The notes beneath the pieces were generated by a model, which saw nothing but the letters and a program-made list of their open reading frames with translations, searched no databases and was not told where the DNA came from. The position numbers were made by a program, and so were the translations under genes. From the NCBI RefSeq assembly GCF_000427295.1, contig NZ_ATNM01000123.1:1-64000 (forward strand): a DNA stretch of 64,000 nt, written 5' to 3'. Numbering within the stretch: the first letter of the stretch is position 1; every line of letters starts with the position of its first letter. This document shows, one piece after another, positions 19,782 through 30,488 of this stretch. Source of the DNA: Cyclobacterium qasimii M12-11B (lineage in GTDB: Bacteria; Bacteroidota; Bacteroidia; Cytophagales; Cyclobacteriaceae).

Positions 19782-20690
19782 TTAACTTTGGGTCAAGCTG
19801 TGAAAGACTGATTCCAGGTTTTTTTCTTCTTGCCTGATGCTTATCAAATTTAGGTTATACTTTTGAATCATTTCAAAAATCTCAAGTCTTAATTTTTTAG
19901 GATCCTTACATGAGAAAGCCATTAATCCTGGTCCTTTCCTATCTAATGTATTGTAAGAAAGGCCATTTAACCATTCCTCCGGCAGGGTCTCCTCGGTTTC
20001 TAATAAAACTACAGATTTTCCTGCGGATGCCTTAAGGTTTTGTAGAGAATCTTGTGCCACTACCTTGCCTTTATTAATAATAACTACTTTGTCACACAGA
20101 ATTTCAACTTCCTGCATGATATGGGTGCTCAAAACAAGTGTTTTATTTTTGCTAATATCTTTAATAAGTTGCCTGATTTCTACCAGTTGATTTGGGTCCA
20201 AGCCCGTGGTAGGCTCATCCAGTATAATAATTTCAGGGTCATGCACCAGGCTTTTAGCCAAGCCAACCCTTTGCTTGTAACCTTTAGACAAGTTACCTAT
20301 TCTTTTGTGTCGCTCTTCAGTAAGCCCACACTGTGCCATCACAACTTTCACCCTTTCAATGCGCAGACTTCTCTTCATCTGGTAAAGCCCCCCTATAAAA
20401 GATAAAAACTCGGGGATGTACATTTCATCATACAAAGGATTGTGTTCAGGCAGATACCCTATCAATTTGCTGATAGCTATGGGATGCTGCTTCACCGAAA
20501 TGCCGTTGACCAAGGCTTCACCTGAATCAGCCTGTAGAAAACCAGTTATGATTTTCATCGTGGTCGATTTCCCAGCACCATTTGGTCCCAAAAAACCCAA
20601 CACCTGTCCGGGGTTTGCCTGGAAGCTTACATTATTGAGGACTTGCTGGTCCCCAAAACGTTTTGATAGATGATGAATTTCTATGGACAT
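19782..20690 (-). CDS. gldA: Gliding-motility-associated ABC transporter ATP-binding subunit GldA
   Basis: 302-aa ATPase with Walker A GPNGAGKST (residues 35-43), Q-loop GYLPEHNPLYDEM, signature LSKGYKQRVGLAKSL, Walker B IIILDEPTTGLDP and the H-loop STHIMQEVE. A C-terminal extension of about 80 residues is typical of GldA/CcmA-like proteins. It heads the gldA-gldF-gldG operon. A TAnnTTTG match (TACATTTG on the minus strand, 20695-20702) lies only 5 bases before the ATG, which would make the transcript nearly leaderless; this is suggestive only. Confidence 0.93.
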   Translation of the reverse strand: MSIEIHHLSKRFGDQQVLNNVSFQANPGQVLGFLGPNGAGKSTTMKIITGFLQADSGEALVNGISVKQHPIAISKLIGYLPEHNPLYDEMYIPEFLSFIGGLYQMKRSLRIERVKVVMAQCGLTEERHKRIGNLSKGYKQRVGLAKSLVHDPEIIILDEPTTGLDPNQLVEIRQLIKDISKNKTLVLSTHIMQEVEILCDKVVIINKGKVVAQDSLQNLKASAGKSVVLLETEETLPEEWLNGLSYNTLDRKGPGLMAFSCKDPKKLRLEIFEMIQKYNLNLISIRQEEKNLESVFHSLTQS

Positions 20691-20865
20691 AATTCAAATG
20701 TAAATCAAGCCAGAAACATGCATTATTACCCTATAAAGGGCAACAATTACTTATATGCTTCCAGTGCTACCTTATCAATACCTGAAACAGGTTGGCATTT
20801 TTGGATGGATAGGTGATTACTCCAATTGCAACTGCAATAATAAATGCGAGTAGACGACTGAAATA

Positions 20866-20907
20866 TAAAAAAGCCGACACCATTTAAAGTAGTAACGGTG
20901 TCGCTTT
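20866..20907. terminator. Hairpin, probable terminator
   Basis: AAAGCCGACACC pairs with GGTGTCGCTTT (one bulge) around a loop of about 15 bases. An A-run on the left gives a U-run in the minus direction, consistent with terminating transcripts arriving from pgk. Confidence 0.6.
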
Positions 20908-20924
20908 AATTACATTATATCAAT

Positions 20925-20972
20925 AATCCTGAAAGTGAAGGTTTAGCATAAAAAACCTCTACTTTCAGGATT
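20925..20972. terminator. Long imperfect hairpin downstream of pgk
   Basis: Arms AATCCTGAAAGTGAAGGTTT (20925-20944) and AAACCTCTACTTTCAGGATT (20953-20972) pair at 18 of 20 positions around an 8-base loop. It lies 43 bases beyond the pgk stop. The T-run follows in the plus direction, so its direction of action is unclear. Confidence 0.55.
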
Positions 20973-21014
20973 AATTTTTTCAGAAAAGTACTTCCTGAAT
21001 AATTTTAATACTTC

Positions 21015-22214
21015 TTATGGCTCTAAAGCTTTTACACCAGGCAAGACTTTACCTTCCATCAATTCAAGCAATGCGCCTCCACCTGTAGATACAAATGAAA
21101 CTTGTTCGCCATAGCCAAATTTATTAACAGCAGCAGCTGAATCACCACCACCTATAAGTGAAAAGGTTCCCTTTTCAGTAGCCTCAACAACTGCCTCTGC
21201 AACTGCTTTGGTACCTTTCTCAAAGCTACTCATTTCAAAAACACCCATTGGACCATTCCATAGAACAGTTTTGGAATCTTTTATTACTTTTGCAAATTTA
21301 ACACAGGTTTCAGGTCCAATGTCTAAGCCCATCCAACCATCAGGAATTTGTCCTTTTTTGGCTGTTTTTTGCTCAGCATCGTTGGCGAAATCAGTGGAAA
21401 TAATTGTGTCATCTGGCAAAATCAGATTAACATTTTTTTGCTTGGCTTTCTCTAAAAGCTCTAGTGCAAGTGGCATTTTATCTTCCTCTAATAAGGAGTC
21501 ACCTATAGTGCCACCCAGTGCTTTCGCAAAGGTGTAAGACATTCCACCACCGATAATCAGGTTGTCCACTTTGTCAAGCAACTTGTCTATAAGAAGGATT
21601 TTATCAGAAATCTTAGCTCCACCCATAATGGCTGTAAATGGCCTTTCTGGTGAACCCAATACTTTCTCCGCATTTTCCAATTCTGCTTGCATCAAATAAC
21701 CAGCTACTTTATCATTGAAGAATTCAGCAACAATAGCAGTGGAAGCATGCGCCCTGTGGGCAGTTCCAAAAGCATCATTGACATAAATGTCTCCTAGTTT
21801 TGATAATTTTTCTGCAAAATCTTTGTCTCCTTTTTCTTCTTCTTTGTGAAAACGAAGGTTTTCTAAAAGTAAAACTTCACCTGGATTTAAACTTGTAGCT
21901 AGCTGTGTTGCTTCAATTCCTATGCAATCCTTGGCAAACTTCACTGATAAATCTAGCTCTTTATTCAATTCAGTGACAATGTGTCTCAACGAAAACTTGT
22001 CTTCTGGACCAGATTTAGGTCTTCCAAGGTGAGACATAAGAATTACCGATCCACCATCCTTAAGGATTTTTTTGATCGTTGGCAATGCTGCTACTATTCT
22101 AGTATTGTCAGTTATTGTGTATTGATCGTCCAGAGGCACATTAAAATCCACTCTCACAAGTGCTTTTTTACCACTAAAATCAACGTTATCTACTGTTTTG
22201 ATCCGATTGTTCAT
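21015..22214 (-). CDS. pgk: Phosphoglycerate kinase
   Basis: 399-aa glycolytic enzyme transferring phosphate from 1,3-bisphosphoglycerate to [17 protein letters not shown] near the N-terminus, SHLGRPK, the hinge [12 protein letters not shown], and the nucleotide-binding [10 protein letters not shown] and [13 protein letters not shown] are all intact. Start taken at ATG 22212-22214 ([10 protein letters not shown]), which matches the family. An in-frame ATG 27 bases upstream would add nine unrelated residues. It follows tsaC by 38 bases and is probably the last gene of the comEC-to-pgk run. Confidence 0.97.
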   Translation of the reverse strand: MNNRIKTVDNVDFSGKKALVRVDFNVPLDDQYTITDNTRIVAALPTIKKILKDGGSVILMSHLGRPKSGPEDKFSLRHIVTELNKELDLSVKFAKDCIGIEATQLATSLNPGEVLLLENLRFHKEEEKGDKDFAEKLSKLGDIYVNDAFGTAHRAHASTAIVAEFFNDKVAGYLMQAELENAEKVLGSPERPFTAIMGGAKISDKILLIDKLLDKVDNLIIGGGMSYTFAKALGGTIGDSLLEEDKMPLALELLEKAKQKNVNLILPDDTIISTDFANDAEQKTAKKGQIPDGWMGLDIGPETCVKFAKVIKDSKTVLWNGPMGVFEMSSFEKGTKAVAEAVVEATEKGTFSLIGGGDSAAAVNKFGYGEQVSFVSTGGGALLELMEGKVLPGVKALEP

Positions 22215-22252
22215 GCGTTGTAGGTTTAATATATGCGTCAAAAATAAACATT

Positions 22253-23215
22253 TTATTTGGCAGCAGCCCGCCTTAGCCTATCATTTATTGCTTTTCCCAA
22301 ATGTATTTCTGGTAATTCTTCAGCTAAAATTAAGGTGGCATTGGTTTCATCCAATTCGCGCATGGCAGAAAAAAGATTCCTGGCTGCCTCATCATAATCT
22401 CCAGAACTACTTAATGCTACTTGATTGGATGCGGGTATATCGGGGAAAGAACGCCTGAAGGAAAGGATAGCAACCCCTTCTTTTTCATGCTGATACTGCT
22501 GCATCAGTTCATCCAAATCCCCTAAAACCATTGGCTTCCTAGGTGCATAATGACTTTTTAGCATTCCGGGAGATTGGGGATTACTACTTGATTGTGGCAA
22601 AATTAAAACTTTCCCAACAACCTCTTCAATCGCACCAACGGAAACTCCTCCTAAACGATAAATGATAACCTGACCTTGCTCCATACCTACAATGGTACTT
22701 TCCAGGCCAACTTCACAAAGTCCTCCATCCAAAATATAAGCCAATTCCTTCCCAAGGTGGTGCTGAACATGGCTGGCGCTGGTGGGACTAATGTATCCGA
22801 ATGGGTTGGCACTTGGCGCAGCCAAAGGAAAGTCCAATAATTCCAACAGACTCCTGGTGAGAGGATGGTTTGGCACCCTAACCCCTACTCTTCCCAATCC
22901 GCTGGTTACCAAATCGGGAATTATATCTTTTTTAGGAAGCAATAAAGTAAGTGCTCCAGGCCAAAACGCATCTGCCAGGGCTTTTAACTCATCAGGTATA
23001 AATTCGACATAATCATACACCTGATCAATTCCTGCCAGATGTACAATTAAAGGGTCAAAACTCGGCCTGTTTTTAGACTTAAAAATTTGCAATACTGCTT
23101 TTTCGTCCAGTGCATTTCCTGCTAATCCATAGACTGTTTCGGTAGGTATGGCTACGAGTTCCCCCGATGTCAATAATGCTGCCGATTTTATAATATCTTT
23201 TCCTATCTCAGCCAT
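22253..23215 (-). CDS. L-threonylcarbamoyladenylate synthase (Sua5/TsaC family)
   Basis: 320-aa Sua5-type protein: an N-terminal YrdC domain ([51 protein letters not shown]) plus the C-terminal Sua5 domain ([14 protein letters not shown]). It makes threonylcarbamoyl-AMP for the t6A37 modification of ANN-decoding tRNAs. The two-domain length separates it from short TsaC. Its ATG overlaps the TAA of the upstream TPR gene (TAATG), indicating translational coupling. Confidence 0.94.
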   Translation of the reverse strand: MAEIGKDIIKSAALLTSGELVAIPTETVYGLAGNALDEKAVLQIFKSKNRPSFDPLIVHLAGIDQVYDYVEFIPDELKALADAFWPGALTLLLPKKDIIPDLVTSGLGRVGVRVPNHPLTRSLLELLDFPLAAPSANPFGYISPTSASHVQHHLGKELAYILDGGLCEVGLESTIVGMEQGQVIIYRLGGVSVGAIEEVVGKVLILPQSSSNPQSPGMLKSHYAPRKPMVLGDLDELMQQYQHEKEGVAILSFRRSFPDIPASNQVALSSSGDYDEAARNLFSAMRELDETNATLILAEELPEIHLGKAINDRLRRAAAK

Positions 23216-23928
23216 TATTCAGCACAGAATTCGTCCAACCAATCTTTCGCTTGGGTATACCCTAAGGAAAGTGCCGTTTGAAGGTGTTCACAACCTTCAG
23301 CTTTTTTACCCAAAGCGCTCATTTCCGTTACACCCAGAAGGTAAAAGGCCGCTCCGTTTCGAGTATCGATAGTCGTTAATGCCTCAAGTGTTGCTATGGC
23401 ATTTAAAGGGTCATTGTTCCCAAGAAGCGCTTTGGCCTTGTTGAACAATACTTGCGGTTGCTGAGGGTCAGCATGCAATGCTTTATCAAAATCGATCAGG
23501 GCATCATCGTACATTTCCAGTCCCAAAAGAGCCAGTCCACGATTGTAATAAATATCCATCTGATTGAAATCGAGTCCATTGGCACGATTATAATCAATTA
23601 GTGCTTTTTTGTATTCCTCCTTTTCCATGTATACATTCCCCCTGTTAAAAAAGGGCTTGTAATTGTTTTCATCCACTTCGATAGAGCGGGAAAAGGACTC
23701 AACAGCATCATCTAATTTACCTGTTTGGAAAAAAATCACTCCTCTGGCATTCCATGCAGGTGCATGTGCCGTATCTTTTTCTACTAGTCTATTAAGATGC
23801 TCAATTGCGGTATCAAAATCCTGTTTATCTAAAGCTCCTATACCAGCTTCAAACAATTCTTCTGAAGATGGCTGACAGGAAACAAGTAAAAACAGGGCTA
23901 TGATGCTACTCCATATATTTTTATACAT
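23215..23928 (-). CDS. TPR-repeat lipoprotein
   Basis: About 237 aa from ATG at 23926-23928, which opens a lipoprotein signal (MYKNIWSSIIALFLLVSC). The rest is tandem tetratricopeptide repeats of 34 residues (about five): HAPAWNARGVIFFQTGKLDDAVESF, YKPFFNRGNVYMEKEEYKKALIDY, MDIYYNRGLALLGLEMYDDALIDF and so on, ending in a Sel1-like EGCEHLQTALSLGY. Probably periplasmic and a protein-interaction scaffold. The upstream ATG at 23986 would put 20 residues before the signal and is less likely. Coupled to the Sua5/TsaC gene. Confidence 0.88.
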   Translation of the reverse strand: MYKNIWSSIIALFLLVSCQPSSEELFEAGIGALDKQDFDTAIEHLNRLVEKDTAHAPAWNARGVIFFQTGKLDDAVESFSRSIEVDENNYKPFFNRGNVYMEKEEYKKALIDYNRANGLDFNQMDIYYNRGLALLGLEMYDDALIDFDKALHADPQQPQVLFNKAKALLGNNDPLNAIATLEALTTIDTRNGAAFYLLGVTEMSALGKKAEGCEHLQTALSLGYTQAKDWLDEFCAE

Positions 23929-24010
23929 TTCATTTTTTTTGCAAAGATAAGAATTACTTAGACCACAACCCACATAAGGATTGAACAAAATACAAGTACA
24001 TCCGAGTATC

Positions 24011-24562
24011 CTAAATGAGGATTTCAGATTTACTGGTCTTTTCTAACATTCTTAATATCGATTCATTAAAACCTACTAATTCTGCCGTCAGGTCAAACCC
24101 TACCCAAGCAAGGTCCTTACTTTCAGGGCTTATAATAAGAGGCTCATCCATTTCTGCCTCGATAAGAAACCTAACGTCATAATGAAAATGTCTTTCATCT
24201 TTCTTACTTGCTGGGATTACGTGCCTGTCCAGGTCAAAAATAGACTTGTCCACCAATCGAATGGACTGCAAGCCACTTTCTTCCTCGGCTTCTTTAAGTG
24301 CCACTTCAACAAGGTTTTCATTTCCGTCTGCATGCCCTCCCAACTGTAACCAACGCTGAAGTTTCTTATGCAAGGTTAACAAGGTATGGGTGCGTCGTTT
24401 ATTGACTATCCATGCTGAGGCCGTAAAATGCCCATTAATTCTTTCTCTTTTAAATGCGTCAGGGTCATTTAAAAGATCCAAAAAGGCAGGCACCATGGCT
24501 TTTTCTTCCTCAAATGGTGTCCTGTAATTCTCTATCAAGCACTTTAGATTTTCTCTGTCCAT
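24011..24562 (-). CDS. NUDIX hydrolase
   Basis: 183-aa NUDIX protein. The box is readable as G-HADGN-E-NLVEVAL-KEAEEESGL, with Lys in place of the usual Arg at the start of the REUXEE block. The substrate (a nucleoside diphosphate linked to another group) cannot be predicted. It starts 3 bases after the upstream unknown gene, in a dense minus-strand run with recQ, the TPR gene, tsaC and pgk. Confidence 0.9.
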   Translation of the reverse strand: MDRENLKCLIENYRTPFEEEKAMVPAFLDLLNDPDAFKRERINGHFTASAWIVNKRRTHTLLTLHKKLQRWLQLGGHADGNENLVEVALKEAEEESGLQSIRLVDKSIFDLDRHVIPASKKDERHFHYDVRFLIEAEMDEPLIISPESKDLAWVGFDLTAELVGFNESILRMLEKTSKSEILI

Positions 24563-24565
24563 ATA

Positions 24566-25152
24566 CTAATCTGCTTTGAATAATTTATCCATAAACTGGT
24601 CAAAAGATTTGGCTTCATGGTATTGCCTGTCGGAATACAATGTAACCAGAACTTTAAGATAGTTGGGTTTATTGTCAAGGGAAATCTTCTCTATACTTAC
24701 ATTGCCAAATAGCTGATTTATTTTATCTGATAAGTCATCCACTGAAATTAGCGGTTTAAAATACAACTTTTCAGTAGTTCTTACCTGGTCATTTATTTCA
24801 TCAATTTTACGGTCCATACTTACCATTCTATAGCCCATCCCAAGCATCTGCTGGCCTAAACCAAAAAGAGTTTAGTGAAAGTATCCGTATTGAATGGCTG
24901 TGAATAGGTAACCGCAAAACCATTGGCATAGGAAGTATGGTATACGTGAACTTCGGGGTCTTTATTAATTCCAGCACGTTTAAAATGATAGTTGTCGTAA
25001 ATCATTTTCAAAACTTCCTCACCCTCTTCTCCAGTCAACCACAAGGACACCTCCTGCTCTTCACTTTCTGAGCGGGTAAAATTCTCCCTGATAACTGCCC
25101 GATTGCTATTACCTGTGAATAGTTTATCTAATAAGTTGTCAATAAATTTCAT
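24566..25152 (-). CDS. Protein of unknown function between recQ and NUDIX gene, frameshifted
   Basis: About 195 aa once one base is restored in the five-base run at 24863-24867: the first frame ends TDTFTKLF and the second continues GLGQQMLGMGYRMVSMDRKIDEI. No signal peptide or membrane helix is obvious. The middle part has a helical KIDEINDQV segment and a beta-like C-terminus. I do not recognise the family. Its start overlaps the recQ end and its stop abuts the NUDIX start. Confidence 0.7.
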
Positions 25153-27070
25153 TTCTTTTTGATTACGCCATTCTTTTCGCTGGAAATCAAACCTTCATCT
25201 TCCATTTCTCTAATCAAACCTACAGAAAAATCATCTAAAGTTTCATCGATCTCACAAAACAATTCCTCTAATGAAAACGCCTCTCCCTGTTCTAAAGTTT
25301 TAAGTATTTTTTGAATGAGATTTTTACTAATTATCGCTCTATTATTTTCTTTTTGTTTTGAATGCAATTGTCACAAATACCACAGTAAAAATCACTTTCT
25401 TCTCCAAAATAATTTACAATCTGAAGCGTTCGGCAAATTTTATTATTTTTAGCATATTCAATTATTTTCTGAGCTTTTCCAATTGCTTGTAGTCTTCTTT
25501 CTTTAATTCTCTTTTTATTTAATGGTAAAGATCCTGCGTCAAGTCTTGGTGTAATAAAGGTAATTTGGGGCTGGTCCTTTTTTCCGGAAAAATCCACCAA
25601 GCCAAGTTCATCCATTTTCTTCAACATGCCAACCACTTCTTTCTCAGAGGTATTTAACAATTGTGCAATCTTGCTTTCCTTGATTCTGATATAACTCACA
25701 AACAATTCTCCTCCATGCAATCTTAGCAATAGCTTTATCAAAGGGTCTAACTTTGCATAAGCAATTTGCGCTTCATACAATTTGCTTTGCGAAACCAAAA
25801 AATGTAAAGAAGAAGGAAGAAATACGCTTTCTGAAAAAAGAAGAAAGGCTTCTTCCTGCAGTACTTTTATGGAATTGTAAGTGAGAGGAATAGCCAAATT
25901 ATACGACCTGGTAAAATCCAGAAAGTCAAAATCAAAACTTGTCATTTGAGCGCTACCCACAGCTAACCTGTAATAATTTGCCAGGCATTGATAAACCTTT
26001 TTCAGCATCTCCTCTGGCGGATAGGCTATCTCGGCCATTTCTTCCAATGTTATACAGTCTTGTTCCCTTACCAAGAGTACAGCAAAAGCCTTGATCCCAT
26101 CTCGCCCTGCTCTTCCAGCTTCCTGATAGTAATTTTCAAGGTTTTCAGGAAGGTCAAGGTGGATCACTGCTCGCACATCGGACTTATCTATCCCCATTCC
26201 AAATGCATTGGTGGCGACCATTACTCTTACCTCTCCCCTTATCCAATCCATTTGGCGCTCATTCCTGATATTCTGATCCAAACCCGCATGATAGTAGGTC
26301 GCTGACACTCCTAGTTGTTGTAGGTACTGGGCAGTTTCTTTAGTTCCCTTTCTACTTCTGGTGTAAATAATAGCACTCCCAGGCACCTTTTGAAGAATCT
26401 CGACTGCTTTCTCTAATTTATTTTCAACCCACCTAACCGCATAAGATAAATTATCTCTCCTAAATGATTTAACAAAAACGGAAGGTTCTTTAAGCTCAAG
26501 TTTTTCGATTATATCTGTTCTCACATTCATTGTAGCAGAAGCAGTTAATGCAACCACGGGCACCTTTGGGAAAATTGCTCTAATGGCAACTATTTCCAAA
26601 TAGGACGGCCTGAAATCATATCCCCATTGAGAAATGCAATGGGCTTCATCCACCGCTATGAGGTTAATATTCATTTTTTTAAACCGTTCTAAAAAAATTT
26701 CAGTTTTAAGCCTTTCAGGAGAAACATATAAAAATTTATAATCACCATAAACGCAATTGTCAAGAAGGGTATCTATTTCCCTTTTTCTAAGGCCAGAATG
26801 AATTGCCATGGCTTTAATTCCCCTGCCTTTCAACTGGTCAACCTGATCTTTCATTAAGGCAATCAAAGGACTTATCACCAGACACAAACCTTCTTTCATC
26901 AAGGCTGGAACCTGAAAACAAATGGATTTCCCTCCACCAGTAGGCAGCAAAACCAAGGCATCCTTTCCTTCCGCGATAGCGTCAACTATCTCCCCTTGAA
27001 GGGGACGAAAGTCTTGGTACCCAAAATACTTTTTTAAAATTGCCAGTGCTGAAGTATCTAGCTTATCCAT
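25149..27070 (-). CDS. RecQ-family ATP-dependent DNA helicase, frameshifted near the C-terminus
   Basis: 3'-5' DNA helicase, about 640 aa after repair. Walker A LLPTGGGKS (near residues 43-49), DEAH box (D141-H144) followed by CISQWGYDFRPSY, the motif V/VI region ATNAFGMGIDKSDVRAVIH and YQEAGRAGRDG, then the RecQ zinc-binding part with CRTLQIVNYFGEESDFYCGICDNC. A missing base at 25345-25348 cuts the frame just after the zinc knuckle. The next frame supplies about 70 residues (KNLIQKILKTLEQGEAFSLEELF) that fit the C-terminal winged-helix-like extension of Bacteroidota RecQ paralogues. It follows comEC by 65 bases. Confidence 0.93.
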
Positions 27071-27135
27071 ATTGTGGCAATGAGTCCTTTAGCATGAATG
27101 TAATTTTTATCCAAATTACGCTTCATCAGACCCAA

Positions 27136-29110
27136 TCACAAGGGGGATTCCTTATTGTTGAAAGTTATTTTAATGGCTCCCTCAGAAATAGCACCTTGCA
27201 AAGGAAATTCTTCCTTGCGCCACCACTTTCCATCTTTCCAAAAAAGCAATTCAATCCCTGATAAATCAACAGGAAGAAAAGTCTTTTTATCTAAAAGGAC
27301 ATCCCTTCTTCCTGGTAGGGCAATTTTATAATTTCCAGTCTCTTCCGAAAAAGCAAGACGATTTACAGGCATCCCCATTTCCTTGATTCTGTGGGGAGTA
27401 ATACTGTACTTTAATTCAGCAGCATCAACCTCACTTTCCATTGCAAACAATTGCCCTTTGTGAAGGTAATCGAAAACACCCCCTTTTTTAAGGTTGTAAA
27501 TGATCAAATAATCTTTAGAAACCCTTTCAATCCCAACATAAAGTCTATAAATCCCGAATGCAAAAACCAAAACAATCATAGCTGTCAGCTGATACTTTTC
27601 CTTCCATCTATCCAATGAAAAAGAAAGAAGAGAAAGCTCCAAAACAGGATCATTTCAGGCAAGTACAAGTAAAGATTATCCATTTTAGCGAAGGGAAGCG
27701 CTTGCAGTCCAAAAATCCCATAATTCAATAGGCGAATAGCCATCTCCATCAGCCAACCCAGGATTGAAGCCAAATAGGGTATAGCAGCAAACAACAAAAA
27801 AGGAACACCAATAGACATGATAACAAATGCGGCAGGTATGGCCAGTAAATTGGTAAGGATAAAATAGGTAGGGAAAATGTGGAAATAATACACCGCAAGA
27901 GGGAAAGTGGTTAACTGAGCCGCTAGACCAACACTGGTAATGTCCCAAAGATACCTTAGCCATTTCTTTTCAGGATGCCATAGTTTCCTAATCAGAGGCT
28001 GAAACAGCAATATCCCCATTAAGGCTGCATAACTTAATTGGAACCCTACAGCGTAAATCAAAAAGGGGTCATAAAGCAACAATACCAAAGCCGACAGGGC
28101 CAAAGGATTGAATATGGAAGGGCTTCGGGACTTCATTTGTGCGAAGCAGATAAAAGTGAACATGGTGGCAGATCTTAGCACTGAGGGTGAAAGCCCGGTC
28201 AGAATCGCATAAAACCAGATAATCACCATTATCAAACTTAAATAGAATACTCTTTTAAATCCTTTCTTTTGACTTGGCTTAAAAATGAGGAAGAAAAAAC
28301 CATAAATAATCCCTACATGCAAACCAGAAACGGCTAAAATATGCATGGCGCCAGCAGTAGCATAGGCATCCTTTAAATTGGTATCCATGTCATTTTTTTG
28401 CCCGAGCAACAAGGCTGTTGAAATCTGAACAGCATGGGGATTTTCAATATAGGTACCAATTTTATCTGCCAGGTATTGTCTCCAGGCTATCACTGTTGAC
28501 GACCAGGAAGCCTTTTGGGGCGTTGATAAAACGCTGAACTTCTCTCCAATAAAATGGGTGAAATACACTCCTTTTCTTTCCATATAAGTCGAATAATCAA
28601 ACATAGATGGATTAGTGGGCGTCGGAATTAATTGTGGTGCCCCTTTTATTAGAATGGTCGTCCCTGGTAGTAGTGGTTTTGAGGATTGATGATAAATTTG
28701 AACTTGACCACTGGCGGGCTTCCAACCCTCACTATTTTCTATGGCATATACAAAAACCAAATTCCCCTTGCTATTTGGCTTGATTTGATCAGCCTCCTGC
28801 ACTTCTGCTAAATAGTTTTTATTTTAGGAAAATGAACCAAGTGCTCAGGCATTAAGTCGACATCTCTGGAAGAGGCCACAAACATGCCTGAAAAAATCAA
28901 ACTTAAGTAAGCTAAAACAGGAAGCGAAACTTGAAAAAACCACTTTCTTTCCGGGCTGTAAACAATTGCTAAAATGAAATATGCTCCCAAGCAAAACAAC
29001 AAACCTGGCAAAAGCAAAGCACTCAAAAACTCCTTCGTTAAAGGATATAGAAGAACCCCCAAAACGAAAAAGACAGTATACCTAATAAAGGGGAATTCAT
29101 TGAATTTCAT
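27136..29110 (-). CDS. comEC: ComEC/Rec2-family competence membrane protein, two frameshifts
   Basis: DNA-uptake channel protein of about 658 aa after two repairs: one base at 28816-28820 and one at 27596-27599. The N-terminal piece is the DUF4131-like region with TM helices. The middle piece is the competence domain with QISTALLLGQKNDM, AGAMHILAVSGLHVGI and many TM segments (FSALVLLLYDP, FQLSYAALMGILLF). The C-terminal piece has a TM and a soluble tail (LKYSITPHRIKEMGMP). The metallo-beta-lactamase domain of Firmicute ComEC is absent, as usual in this phylum. It probably passes single-stranded DNA across the inner membrane and would work with DprA (11672). Confidence 0.92.
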
Positions 29111-29404
29111 GATTGAAAACCAAAACTGCTTAAAACCCTACTGCATACAATTTCCTCTGAAACACCAATTCAGAAACCCTACCTATCTACCTGCCCTAAT
29201 TAAGGGTGGGGTATAATAGGACCAAATCCATTGGAAGCAATTGAAAACAGTACAATTTTGGTTAAATCGTTGGCACTATTTGTGACAACAGGGACAAAAA
29301 AACAATTGTACTTGCCACTCCCCTTCACCTTGATCAAAAAATTCAACCCAAGGAATCAGAAATTAATTTAACCAACTTTGATCATAAAATCAACGAAACA
29401 AAAA
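29111..29404. other. Intergenic region upstream of comEC
   Basis: About 290 bases between comEC and the beta-barrel gene, both on the minus strand. It is AT-rich and should hold the promoter of the comEC-to-pgk run. No ORF with support was seen. Confidence 0.45.
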
Positions 29405-29407
29405 AAA

Positions 29408-29426
29408 TCAGGCGTTTGACACCTGA
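29408..29426 (-). terminator. Terminator of outer-membrane barrel gene
   Basis: TCAGGCG / CACCTGA hairpin with one mismatch and a short loop, followed in the minus direction by seven T, 12 bases after the stop codon at 29438. Confidence 0.75.
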
Positions 29427-29437
29427 AAATCAACTAA

Positions 29438-30004
29438 TTAAAACCTGAATCCAACTGTAAACCCAGCATTGAACTCAACAGGGTCAAATCTGTCAGACAC
29501 TTCACTATTAAATCCTCTGGCAATGCTAACATAAGGTCCCAACGCAAATTTATCATTGTGAACCCATTTATAACCACCACCAAAACCAATAATAAAACTA
29601 TTTAGAGATGTTTCAATAATTTGATCATTATCAAACACCTCAGTAAATGAACCGGTTCTATATTTTAAAAAAGGAAAAACATAAAATCCTGAAGGATTCG
29701 ATTCTGTGACAAAATAGTAATTGTATGCTATCGTAGCACTTGTCGATTTAAAATCCTGTCCATCTCCTGTATCAGAAACATAAGCAAATCGATCCATAAA
29801 AGTCATCCCGAAACCAATGGATTGATTTCTATCCAGAAAATGCTCGTACCCTAGCTCCAGAGAGCCAATAAAAATAGTATTAAAAATGTTTAATTTCACT
29901 TCATTTTCTGGAATTACCGGGTCTTCAATTGACTGTGCCTTGGCTTGAAAACTGCCCAAACCTACAATCACTACCAATATCAGCGCACCTATAAAATTTT
30001 TCAT
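29438..30004 (-). CDS. Outer-membrane beta-barrel protein (DUF3575-like)
   Basis: 188 aa with a cleavable signal peptide (LGSFQAKAQS) and alternating amphipathic strands (VKLNIFNTIFIGSLELGYEHFL, SIGFGMTFMDRFAYV, ATIAYNYYFV, FYVFPFLKYRTGSF), ending in aromatic Phe (FTVGFRF) as expected for BAM-inserted barrels. The pattern resembles small eight-stranded barrels of the DUF3575 type. Function unknown. It is a single-gene unit with its own terminator. Confidence 0.8.
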   Translation of the reverse strand: MKNFIGALILVVIVGLGSFQAKAQSIEDPVIPENEVKLNIFNTIFIGSLELGYEHFLDRNQSIGFGMTFMDRFAYVSDTGDGQDFKSTSATIAYNYYFVTESNPSGFYVFPFLKYRTGSFTEVFDNDQIIETSLNSFIIGFGGGYKWVHNDKFALGPYVSIARGFNSEVSDRFDPVEFNAGFTVGFRF

Positions 30005-30039
30005 AAAAAAACTGTTTGCTTAAAAGTAAATAACTCTGT

Positions 30040-30488
30040 TTAAAATTTCTCTCCTGATTTATACTGCATCAGGTAATGCTCGATGTTGCATTCTACAAAA
30101 AGTTCGCCCTTTTTCTCAAATCCAAATTTCTCATACAAGCCTAGCGCAGTAACTTGACCATGCAAATATATCGTTTTATTTTATTTGAAGGGTTGGACAA
30201 AACATCTTCTAGTACAGCTTTCACTAACATACTACCAACACCATGACTTCTGTAGGTCTTTAATACAGCAAACCTTTCAAGTTTAATGCCAGAATTTGTA
30301 AACCTCCACCTGGCTGTCCCCACTCCCTGCTCAGCATCCTGAACAATAAAGTGGGTAGCTATGGTTTCAAATTCATCATACTCCTCCTCCGCCACTACAT
30401 TTTGTTCTTTTACAAAAACCTGTTCACGGATATAAAAGGCTTTCTCTAAGGAAAGCGCATCATTGATTTTGCTGACTGTTAAACTCAT
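30040..30488 (-). CDS. GNAT-family N-acetyltransferase, frameshifted
   Basis: About 149 aa after one base is restored at 30174-30177. The first frame carries FYIREQVFVKEQNV, THFIVQDAEQGVGTARWRF and the acetyl-CoA loop LKTYRSHGVGSMLVKAVLE. The continuing frame adds IYLHGQVTALGLYEKFGFEKKGELF and a typical YchJ/ElaA-like end (ECNIEHYLMQYKS). Substrate unknown. Its ATG overlaps the phoH stop, so it is probably co-translated with phoH. Confidence 0.88.

Larger units (their letters stand above)
20691..21014. other. Gene-free spacer between gldA and pgk with two hairpins
   Basis: 324 bases with no credible ORF. It holds the gldA upstream region and two inverted repeats annotated separately. The region near 20700-20860 shows nothing else recognisable. 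Confidence 0.5.
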